DNA of 64,000 nt from Ignelater luminosus (Eukaryota > Arthropoda > Insecta > Coleoptera > Elateridae), in assembly GCA_011009095.1 (NCBI GenBank), contig VTPC01004177.1, forward strand, positions 31,053 through 95,052. The letters are read 5' to 3'. The notes beneath the pieces are model-generated. The model worked only from the letters and a program-made list of their open reading frames with translations, was not told the DNA's origin and did no database searches. Both the position numbers and the translations under genes were made by a program. Positions 54,604-64,000 of this stretch are shown piece after piece; the first letter of the stretch is position 1; every line of letters starts with the position of its first letter.

Positions 54604-57600
54604 ATGGATGACAATGATAGTGTTGAATATTCAAATCGACCTCTTAGAAGTAGCTTCAGACACACGCATTCGAATGATGAAGAGGTATTCTTTGAGTAAA
54701 AGTTACTTAATTTTTGTAAGTTTGTTCCTTCTTGCTTTAAGTAGGATTTCAGAAAACACAGAAGTGTACGCTTTAATGTGGATAAAGATATTTTTGAAAG
54801 TAAGTGGTGGAGCTGTAGGTTTTTATTTAGAAAATGAATGAGTTTGAATTTTTAGTGGAGAAAACGTTAGTGAATGCTGTGGAACAACTAGGAAAATGTT
54901 CGTTATGGTTGATTCTAATGTTAGTTTTAAGTGGTTGGCCGTTAGTAATTGTTGCTCTACAGGTAGGTAAGAGAAGAACGCATCTTATACTATTTCAATA
55001 AAGTTTAGAAATTGTCCAGTAGGGCAGAGTGAAAGGTATTATTATTGAAACTTGATCGCCACATAGCCATACTCCGTTCACGATGTTTCTGGGTCGTAAC
55101 AGGCCATGCTTTCATTTTGTTAGGTTGGAAGGGTTTTACTTCTTTTTTTTAATTGTCGTACCTGCGGCTGCATTTGGCGCTGTTGCACGATCAAAAATTT
55201 TGCATACACGTTTAGTACCTATTAGTTTTGTTTTGTTAAAAAGAAATCAAGTTTCCCATATATTTACAGAGTTGCAAAAAAAGACAACAGCGTGAGGTTA
55301 AAGTGTCATAAAATCATAACCTTAAAGCACATTAAGCGTCAATAAGATTCTACAAGCCGAGTTAATAGATAAACAACCCAATTTACAATACTCAAACTGT
55401 CATTCTTCCACAGCCATATACGACCCAAAAACATCGTGAACGCTGTATATAACTGTGAGGGGTTACCCACACCTGCTTAGGGGTCAGTTAATTTTTTCTA
55501 TAGAATCGCACATTTAACTACTCCTGTAGTCTCAACTTTCTAGATCAGTCTTTGATAGAATCTTTATAAATTCAAACACTTTAAGCTGAGCACTGACAAT
55601 AAAATTTACAAGCGTCGGCAGGTATTGTTGTGTTCCGCGTTTCAAGATACAATTGCTGGAGACATCCATTGGTAAGTGCTTGTCCTTTGGTGTTGGGAGA
55701 AGAAAATACAGAATTAAACTCCCTAAGCGAGAACTACCAAAATATTCAGGAGATGCTAGAGGATCGCTAGCATTTTGGACTGCTTTCCAAGAAATTAATA
55801 GAGACAAGGATATTCCTGATAGATAAAAGTACCAATACTTGGTCTAATCAACTGTGTCAGAATCGCAAGCATTGGAAGGTTGTCATGAGTTACCTAATAT
55901 CTGGAAAGAATTATGATAAGGCAGTTGAAGATTTAAAGGAGCGTTTTGGTCGTGAAAAGATACTGATAGAAGTTTATGTTAGAGACCTTCTTAAGTTGGT
56001 GATCAAAAATGCTAAGGACACAAGTAAGTTTTGTAGGTCTAGTTACATCTTTGACGTCTCAAATTAGAAATTTAGCTGAGCTTATAGTGACGTCTGATAA
56101 ATGTGCTGAGATATTGTACCCAGTTGTAGAGCCATGTCTTCCAAAAGATATTTTAATGACGTGGCAGAAGAATTCATCATATGAGGAAGACTTAGAGAAA
56201 ATTGTAGAGTTTTTAAAAAAGGAAGTAAATAGCAAAACAGAAAGAGCTTTGTCTTGAAGCGATCAGTATTATGGACGCAACTAAATGAAAAGTGAGGATA
56301 GAATTAGAACAAGCCACAATAAATCACTTTAAAGGTACAGTGGCGAGATGTAAAGACGGACAGTATCAAATCAGTCTGCCGTGGGTGGAAGGTCGTTCGC
56401 CTCTATCAACCAACGGAGACCTGACTGAACGAAGATTGCAAGCGACCACAGGCAAGCTTGTAAAAGAAGAAAGAATTGATAGATACCATAAAGTACCCCA
56501 ACAAATAAGTTTGGAAAGAAAGAAGACTATCGTGCTGACCATAACCATAAAGCTATGTGATAGATGATATGCTAAATACTCAGATTATAACAAGATGTTA
56601 AGAATTACGGCGCCTACTATTCGTTATCTTATTTTTATTTTACCAAAGGAGATGCTCTTGATACGGAAATGAGGCAACTGTCACTGCAAGCCATCGACGA
56701 GCTCTACACGGAGGCTTCTTGGCTTCGAATATACACGGACGGATCCTCCAAACCCGGATCAGGCCACACTGGAGCCGGATTCTATAGTGCTCTTTTTGAA
56801 AGCGCAGTAGCTGTGAGAGCCGCATCCAGCACCGACGGAGAAGTGCTGGCCGAGTCGGAAGCTGGGGGGAAGATCTTCAACAATACAAACAACGCTGTGT
56901 TTCTGGTGGACTCCCAGCGCGTCGATAACTTCGCCAAAGAAGGTGCTGAGATGCCCCGCATGTTTCCATGGTGCCCCTGTCAACTGCCCGTGCTCTGATT
57001 GATAGCACAACCCAGCTCTAACTAAGTAATCACTACAAGGAAGTGTCAAGAGGGAAGAGCTGGGCAAGAGTGTACGACCAAGACCAGATCCCGAGTAGCA
57101 GTAGTGGCCGAATTCAGGCTCCTCGCGAGGCATGATTACCTACAGGGTCACCTTCACCGGATAGGAGTAGCTACAGACGACCAGTGCCCACTCTATGGCA
57201 ATGGAAGACAGGACACAGTACACTTCCTAGTCTGCTCGGCACTGTCCTTACAAGGCTCACCCCCCAAGGACAGAGCTGTGGAAGCCTACTGGATCGCCAG
57301 GCGTCAGATGACAGAAGTGTTAAGAACGAGCGTTGGCTAAAATAAAGTAAGTAAGTAAGTAAGAAGCTGTTTTACCAGTAAACTGGAAGTGAAGTAACCC
57401 GGGCCGCTGATACTTCAGGGGAGGACAGAAAGTGTGAATTGTTCTATATACTTAAATACTTTATCTTGAATTGGCATATAGTCAATCTACTAATGATATT
57501 GTCAAAACTTTGAGAATGTTTTTAGTGAGCCATAGTCGCTCATCTATCATTTACTCAGATAATGGATTGAACTTTGTTAGGTGTAATAACGCCTTCAAGA

Positions 57601-60600
57601 AGATAGAATGAAAGCACGTTCGTCTCTATTCTACTGTAAATAGAATCGACTGGCAATTTAATCCTCCATCAGCTGCTTGGTGGGGAGGTTTTTGGGAAAA
57701 ACTTGTAGAGCTAGTAAAAGTACTGTTAAGAAGAACTCTGTCACTTGCGAACAATTTCATACATTGCTGTGTGAGGTAGAATCCACGATCCATCTGACTT
57801 GCAACCGCTAACTCCCTCAACGTTTTTACGAGCCTTCCAGAGGCAGAAGTCATAGACGCAATGTCACTGAGCAAAAGCTTAATAAAGTGTCAGCGACTTT
57901 GCGTAGCACTGAGATCAAGGTTTAAGAAGGGGTAGTTGGGATAACTCGTACACACTGAAGAAATGAAAAACACTCTCCAGCTTAGTCCTCGATATGTGGT
58001 TCTAATTGAAATCTAAGAAAAGAAAATGATAGATTGGCCAATGAGCGTCATACTTGAGGATACGTACCACATTGGAGAGAATTAAGGATGGTGAATTCCT
58101 GTGCCCTGTGTAGCGCCTCTATCCACTGGAAGTGAAGAACGCGGTAGTAGATTAGTTTCCCAAGATTGTAAACAATGAAATAAAGTGTCACGGACGTCGG
58201 GAAAGTAAAATTAGTAATAATGGGAATATAAAGCGCAGTAAGTAAATCTAAAGACGGGGAATAATTTAGAAGACAGTAGAGAAACTGCAAACTCAGTTAT
58301 AGTAACTAGAAAAATAAGATCGTGCCCTTAAGAAAGTTACAGTATTCCTCAAACAGAAGAGAAAATATCAATTTCTTTAAAAAGTCTTAACCTATGACTT
58401 AGCAGTGACTAAAAACTCAAATGTAGACAGCTTCTTCGTCCTCTTTTTTGACCCCTGCACAGAAGTTGTGAGCCCATTTCCTTCATGATGAACACCTAAT
58501 CTATCCTTCTTCTGAATAGTCGTGGCAATACAAACATTCATCTTCATCTACATGCTTGTCACTTTTACTCGACGATAAAGGTGATGCGGTAGCTTTCTTG
58601 GCCCGTTTAGCACGAGGTATTGATGGCAGCTTAAAGTTGAGGGGAGGCACTTTTTGGTGTTGTTTCCTTGAAAAGCAAGCCGCTTTCTCACAAGTTTTTT
58701 TAATTTTGTTGTTGTCCGTAGCTGCTAGTTCTTGTTTGTATGGAAAGGATGTCAAATGGCAATTTTCCCTCTTTTTCGTGAAACCCGTTCATTGTTTTGG
58801 GCCACTTGTGGGACTGGCAATATATTTTCTAAACTGAAAGTTTTAAATGAACTGCAGCTTAAAGTTCCTGGTCTGGCGATGGCAGCTGCTGGCGTTGAAA
58901 CAAGTGGGGGGCTTGATGGGGTATCAACAGTGGAGAGTTTTGCAGCTCAGACTGAGAAAATGTTTCTTCATCTGGAGTAAAGACCACACCCATTCCCAAT
59001 GTAGAAGGAAGGGCAATGTCAATAGTAGCATAAGGTAAGAAATCTGCCTCTGTGGAAACGTTTTTATCAAGAGGCCACATTTCAGTTCTCCAAAAACCAT
59101 TAACAGTTGTCAGAATCGTGGAAGCAAGCATGTAAGCGTTCCCAAATAACATCGCGATCTGGAACATAGTCACAACCTTTCCAGGATTATTTCTCAGCCA
59201 CTTGGGAAGCTCGTCTTTATAATATTTGCTAGGAGGCTTCATAAAACTGTTCAAATGCTGGAGTTTGTGTGAAAAACACAATAGAATGACCCCGTTGTTA
59301 CGAGCCATGTCTACCAAAGCTAAATCTCTTGTGTGAGTTGTGTGGCCATCAAGCAACAACAAAACAGGCTTCTCTTTTGTTGTCCCTGTGAAGGATGTAA
59401 ATTTTATGAATCATTGAAAGAAAAGCTCCTTGGTCATCCAGGCTGTTTTATGTACTATTGAAAATGCACCTGTCTGGAATTCTTTTTTCATACGCTTTCG
59501 GGAGAAGATAATATTGATGGAATATAACTCCCAGCTGCTGCTGAGAAACATATTTCGACAGTTACAGTTTTGTAAGTCCACTTTTTGCTATTAATTTTGA
59601 AAATCCTTTTGCATTTACTGACACACCTGCCTCCTCACAACTGTAAAGTTTGTCAACAGCACGTTAGCCAAAAGCTCATAAAACTTTTGAACGGAAAACC
59701 CATTGCACGAGCTGCAGATGTTGCCTTAGGTCTTCTTAGACTAAAAATTGGATGGCGAGTCAAAAAACCTCACACCCAATCAAGTCCGGCAGCTTCATCT
59801 TTGAATGGATGAGGAGGGCTGTTGCGTTTAGTTAGTGTACGAAGCTCCTTGATTGTTAGACCAAAAGGCTGATCTTCTATTTGATGTAAATAAGCTACTG
59901 GTTCTTCTTCTTGGTTTTTACTAAAAACGCTGGTAAATCTGCCCAAAGACTTTACCACTGCATAATCAGGATCTGCACGTTTTTTACGTACATAACGTTC
60001 TAAAGTCTTTTGAGACACTTGGAACTGATCTGCAGCCCGTTTAAATCCCATAGAACCACTAATAACTGCACGATGCCTGCTCCATGCTTTCAAGAAGCCA
60101 GCTCTGGCGCTCTATCTTCCGCTTGTATTTCCTTACCATCCTGTAACGAACAAGAAAATACCTTATTATGAAAAACAATTGAGATCTGGTAGATGATAAG
60201 CAAGATATGTCGTGCAGCATCTGCTTACAGAAGGACGCATTAATTTCTTTAATGTTTCATTTTACTGACCTCATATCAAGTAGATTTTTCTCAAGTTTTC
60301 TATTGCATTTATATTTCAGAGCTCTGTACTGTCAATAATACAATTGTTCAACTTCAAGTGTTTTATTTCCGATTTAACAAATAGCAACTGGAATCTCACA
60401 ATGCAAAAGAATATCTCAATGCCAAGGTAAGTTTTTACCTAATTCAATACTATTTCATTGAAGTTTGCAAATTTGACAAATTCAATAGAGGAACTGAAGG
60501 TAAAGAATGTTTGATGTACGATGTAAATTATAAATGGTTGTCAAAACTTCCGTACCCAGAAGCACTTGACTACATTCAGAAAAACAAGGCACGCTTTCCA

Positions 60601-61560
60601 ATACGAGAGTGTAAGCTAGTTGTATGCGATCACAACTACTTTCGTGAAGGCTACACTTTTGCAGACAAAGCCTATCTGGTAATTCTATTTTGCAGAGTAC
60701 ATAACAGTTATCTAAATTCTTTTTGCTACAGTCTACTGTATGTACGGAGTATCTTCAAAACTATCTATGGGTAAGCGGTTGGTGTGGTAGATGTGTAAAT
60801 GACCTCATAATGGGTGTAGCAGCAGACATGCAAGTATCTCAATAATAAGTGTCTTAAATTAAATCAAATGATGATTTTTGAACAGTTATGGTCGCAAGCT
60901 TGTGATACAGATCAACATATTGATGTGTTTTACTGGTTTACTCGTGATTTTGTTTACTAAATCAGCATGGGTCCTAATAGTAGGGAGAGTCCTTTCAGCA
61001 GGTGGAGGATACTCGTGCTGCCTAGTTTGTTATATTTATTGTAAGTTTGCTTACTAGTTAAAATCGATTCACTCGTTAAAATATTTACAGTTACTGAGAT
61101 GTGCAATAAGAACATCAGGCCTTTATTCTGCCAGATAATATTTGTATGTTGGGGCATCGGCTATTTACTTGCGCCAATATTACTGTATCACGTTCAGAAA
61201 TGGGTATATTTGCGCGGATGCATTATGCCGTTAGTTCTAGTTTGCTTTTTTGCCATGTGGTAAGTCGTCAAAATGTGGCTTTTAAGTATTGTCGTTGAAG
61301 TTTATGAATTTGCATCAGGTACATGCCAGAATCGCCCAGATGGTTAATCAGCAGGAAAAAGTATTTGCAAGCTCAGAAAGTTATAAATGGAATAGATAAA
61401 AATCTGTTGCTAGAAGAAGTAGAATATCTCGACTTGCCAACACTTCAAGGTTCTAGAATCTGTAAACAGTTCCAAATATTTGAAGCACCTGTTTTAGGGT
61501 ATCGAATTGTAAAAAGCGCCATTATGTACGCTACCAGTATATTAACCTATTACGCTTCAA
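54604..61560 (+). CDS. SLC22-like major facilitator transporter, gene 3 (first 9 exons, 3' end outside the window)
   Basis: Third paralogue of the cluster. Exons: 54604-54684, 54745-54799, 54856-54962, 60320-60426, 60489-60678, 60732-60829, 60886-61040, 61091-61259, 61319-61560 (donor GTGAGT). The total is 1204 nt, in frame. It starts MDDNDSVEYSNRPLRSSF, the first in-frame ATG after a stop at 54550. TM1 is LWLILMLVLSGWPLVIVAL; a Cys-rich loop follows with NLT and NIS sites, then ADIYGRKLV near residue 213 and YMPESPRWLISRKK near 322. Intron 6 is GC-AG (AT/GCAAGT). For exon 3 I chose the acceptor at 54855 over the one at 54830, which would leave a 31-nt intron. Exons for the second half must lie beyond the Ty3/gypsy remnant or outside the window. 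Intron 3 is 5.4 kb of transposons. Confidence 0.82.
55072..55445. mobile_element. TA-flanked MITE, family M1 copy 2 (374 bp)
   Basis: Inverse orientation to 7860-8156, with the same terminal repeats (starts ctccgttcacgatgttt, ends aacatcgtgaacgctg) and TA at 55070-55071 and 55446-55447. It carries about 80 extra bases (near 55112-55190, cattttgttaggttgg to ggcgctgt) absent from copy 1. It lies in transporter 3 intron 3. Confidence 0.85.
55640..58140 (+). pseudogene. BEL/Pao LTR-retrotransposon relic (gag, pol, integrase), split by a LINE
   Basis: The parts follow the element order. A gag-like region in several frames: LPKYSGDARGSLAFWTAF near 55725-55790, NYDKAVEDLKERFGREKILI near 55910-55970, and ILYPVVEPCLPKDI near 56110-56150. 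A pol linker: GQYQISLPWVEGRSPLS near 56360 and ERRLQATTGKL. After the nested LINE, integrase: SRSSIIYSDNGLNFV near 57530-57580 and FNPPSAAWWGGFWEKLVELV near 57655-57715. The integrase tail is IDWPMSVILEDTYHIGEN near 58030-58080, then RLYPLE-like sequence near 58110-58130. Protease and RT are gone and stops are frequent. No LTRs were identified. Confidence 0.75.
56580..57363 (+). mobile_element. 5'-truncated LINE (RNase H and C-terminal zinc region) inserted in the BEL relic
   Basis: Encodes an RNase H start (WLRIYTDGSSKPGSGHTGAG, catalytic DGS) at 56715-56790 and, in another frame at 57104-57340, AEFRLLARHDYLQGHLHRIG with CPLYGNG and HFLVC, the C-terminal Cys/His region of jockey-like elements, ending in a stop. 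The 3' end is followed by a (TAAG)n tail to 57363. Frame changes lie between the two parts. BEL coding resumes after the tail. Confidence 0.75.
58141..58500. other. Short gene-free stretch in transporter 3 intron 3
   Basis: Between the BEL integrase tail and the pogo element; nothing recognised. It may hold the BEL 3' LTR, but no partner LTR was found. Confidence 0.35.
58501..60110 (-). pseudogene. pogo/Tigger-like transposase relic
   Basis: Pogo-type transposases have a Psq/CENP-B-like HTH, a DDE domain and a C-terminal tail. On the minus strand: 60093-59770 encodes the HTH (GFKRAADQFQVSQKTLERYV) and the start of the CENP-B-like part, which continues past a stop (ARHP-like TRHPIFSLRRPKATSAARAM). 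The catalytic domain follows in pieces, with FSAAAGSYIPSIL near 59480 and VLLLLDGHTTHTRDLALVDM at 59362-59300, LRNNPGKVVTMFQIAMLFG near 59200 and PLDKNV near 59065. The tail at 58755-58501 contains DECLYCHDY, a Cys-pair motif. At least four frame breaks; no terminal repeats assigned. Confidence 0.78.
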
Positions 61561-61639
61561 GTGAGTCGAAATATATTGTCAAAGTACAGTATTAGATTGG
61601 GCTTGCTTTTGTTATAACGTGGGCTTAGGGTATTTATAA

Positions 61640-64000
61640 CACTGAAAAAACTTGACATTTTAATGAGCAAACTTTGACAACAGTTGTAAATGTTAACCTA
61701 CCTGATATTGACACAATAATTATGACGTAAATAACTTTACAACGTTACTTCCCTACGCGGAAAAAGAGTTCATTCATACTGGCTGTACGAAAAGTGTACT
61801 GGTGGCCTGCGCTTCCGAACTTGTCTACCATGATGAGACGCAGTGGCGTTAGGCTCAAGCGAGACTGGACTGTGGAAGCTTGACGGATCTTGAGGATGTT
61901 GACTGTTGACTGAGGTTAGCGCTACCGGACGATGTACTGGGAAACGACACCCAATCATCCGGCTTTACATCTTTGGCCACTTCTCTACTAGCTGAGCCTT
62001 GTAGCTGACTGGCTTTCAGTTCCGAAATACGCACCTTCTTTGTGACGCCGTTACTAAGTTTCACGTTGTATATTACATTCCCTGATTTTTTATTACACTT
62101 GCAAGGAACCACTTAACTGGACCTCTGATATAATGCAAATTGCCAAGAACACTATCATTTAAGAAAATGACCGCCGTTCAAACCTTACACTCTTATTTAA
62201 CCTTCCAGTACTTGACTTATCGGACTTCAAAATGGATTGTGGCTTTGACTTCGGATTTGCTAAACATATAGGAGTTTTAGCTTCATATTTTAGCATCAAT
62301 GGCATAGGGGATACTCCCGTGACCGATGAGGGAGTGAGGAGTATAGAATACAAGCACTGCTCCAATCTTTCATCTTACTTGGAAGCTACCGACTTAACAA
62401 GACTCTTTTTAATCGACTGGAGCTGTCTTTTAGCCAGACCTTAGACCTAGAGTTAAAGGGAGCAATGGTGACTGACCATCTGACTAGACGTAACGACACC
62501 AAGTGAGGTATCTTTTTACCTTCAGCAAAAATTGACTTCAACAGTTCATGATCCGTGTGAATAAGAAAATGCGTGCCAATTAAAAACTTGTAGAACTTGG
62601 TGACTCCAAATATGATACTTAACACCTCACTGTAAAGTTGTCTATAGTTTCTTTGGGCAGGAGAGAGCGTAGCCGACTCAAATGCAATTGAGCAATCAAT
62701 TTCATGACTCAACACAGAGCCGACGACATACGAACTGCTATCGCATGTTAAGTTTAACAGCTTTTTCGGGCCAAACAGGACCAACAGGCCTTTTTCCTAA
62801 ATTACCTCTTTATTTTTCTTAAAGGCTTCTTCACACTGACTCGGCCAAGACCAAGGAACGCCCTTCCAATGAATGCAATGGCTCTAAAATGTCAGGTGAC
62901 ATGTTTACAAACTATATGATAATAATTAAACAAACTTGAGCTCACTGACATTATTAACTTTGGAAGTGGCAGCTAACTCACTGACTTTAGACTTTGATAG
63001 ACGAAGCCCCTCACTACTCAATTGATAACCTAACAATTTAAAATCAGGACAAAAAATTCACTTTTTTGGATTCATCTTTACATTGTATTCGTTAAGACGA
63101 GACAAGACTTTGTAAAGTGTTACACTACACGACTCAAAATCAACACCAGCGAGAAGAATATCATCCTGGTAAGCTTCACAGCGATCAGTACCAGAGAGGA
63201 TACTATCCATGACAGACTGAAAGATGGCAGCAGCAGACGACAGATCAAGACAGAGACGATTATACATATACAAACCACTTATAGTATTGACTGTCAACAA
63301 CGATTTGCTCTCATCACTAACCTGTAGTTAAAGGTAGGCATTTGTGAGATCAACACGACCGAAGATTGTACAGTTAACAAATTTATGAAGGAATTCATCA
63401 ATCCTAGGCAAGGGGTACTGCTCAGTTTCCACAAACCTGCTTTGAGTCTTCCATTAAATTTAGACAGGCGCGTATCACATGCGACTTCTTTGTATACACT
63501 CAATGGTACGATGGTAAAAACTGAGCCAGAGTCCAACAGAAAAGAAACTGAACGGCCACTGATACTTAGCTCCAGATGCACTGGTGACAAATCCTTGCAG
63601 ACATACTCCACGTAGTTATTACTAGAGCTCTGCGTTGCTGACGAAGACGACTGTGATTTGCTCGAGCTGAAAAAACGAGCGGTGTAGTCCTTGGATCCGC
63701 AACGATAACAGGTTTAAGATGACGCAGGACAAGACTCTCGGGTGTGCCTCAGATAACATTGAGCACAGCGTGTTGTACCGATTACTTGAATTATTTCCGT
63801 GACGTGATGGAGACCTCCAAGCTAATCTTCCACGACCTCTAGACAATGAATTCAAGGCACTACTGTAGTTTCCATTGACTGACTTTGACCTATAACCAGA
63901 TGAATTCTTAGAGACAGCATTCACATCAGACTCAAGAATTGACTTATTATTGGAAATGATTGCCATCGCTGACTTGTTAGCATTTTCCCTGGACAATATT
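61640..64000 (-). pseudogene. Ty3/gypsy LTR-retrotransposon relic, 5' end outside the window
   Basis: On the minus strand the order is: gag C-terminus with Cys/His knuckles (CAQCYLRHTRESCP, TCYRCGSKDYTARFF) near 63790-63680; aspartic protease (SFLLDSGSVFTIVPLSVYK) near 63550-63490; RT fragment (NRLCLDLSSAAAIFQSVMDS and YQDDILLAGVDF, the YxDD box) at 63300-63058, with its front part deleted; RNase H (LTCDSSSYVVGSVLSHEI, FLIHTDHELLKSIF) at 62784-62450; then only the integrase tail (TPSSVTGVSPMPLML, VIYNVKLSNGVTKKVRISEL) at 62365-61855. Stops and deletions inactivate it. It sits in the next intron of, or beyond, transporter gene 3, antisense to it. Confidence 0.8.

Overview
The window is insect-type nuclear DNA: AT-rich, intron-bearing and packed with transposons. 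Splice sites, an hnRNP-L/smooth homologue and the transposon mix (DD41D mariners, pogo, Mutator-like, BEL/Pao, Ty3/gypsy, Penelope, several non-LTR elements, MITEs) all fit an insect, perhaps a beetle; the order cannot be fixed from sequence alone. A 400-base run of N (32614-33013) shows it comes from a scaffolded assembly.

Host genes. (1) On the minus strand, 28513 down to 18939 and on past where I can follow it, lies an orthologue of the RNA-binding protein hnRNP-L/smooth. I resolved its first coding exon and three RRM2 exons. One of its introns (19036-19114) is a textbook U12-type AT-AC intron. (2) On the plus strand are three tandem paralogues of an SLC22-like major facilitator transporter: gene 1 (28757-37982, 11 exons, 552 aa), gene 2 (43289-54477, 13 exons, 574 aa) and gene 3 (54604-61560, first 9 exons, continuing beyond the window). 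The exon chains are in frame throughout, and all three genes share adjacent exons of exactly 155 and 169 nt. Gene 1 and smooth are head to head, with 243 bases between start codons. Gene 2 and gene 3 are only 126 bases apart.

Layout. 1-18900 is transposon and repeat sequence: mariner remnants, a MITE, GC-rich arrays and hAT-like ends. 18939-28513 is smooth, whose introns hold a DD41D mariner and a 3.3 kb satellite of ~78-bp units. 28757-37982 is transporter gene 1, whose 7 kb intron holds a long-TIR mariner, a MITE, the gap, a Mutator-like pseudogene and a LINE. 38000-43200 is a nest of LINE fragments. 43289-54477 is transporter gene 2, with a jockey-like LINE and a Penelope element in one intron and a Mutator-like pseudogene split by a DD41D mariner in the last intron. 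54604-61560 is gene 3, with a MITE, a BEL/Pao remnant split by a LINE, and a pogo element in intron 3. 61640-64000 is a minus-strand Ty3/gypsy remnant.

How it fits together: smooth would act in pre-mRNA processing in the nucleus. The three transporters are predicted plasma-membrane carriers of small organic ions whose substrates cannot be read from sequence. Nearly everything else is mobile DNA that lengthened their introns. I found no CRISPR array, rRNA or tRNA and no bacterial-type operon.
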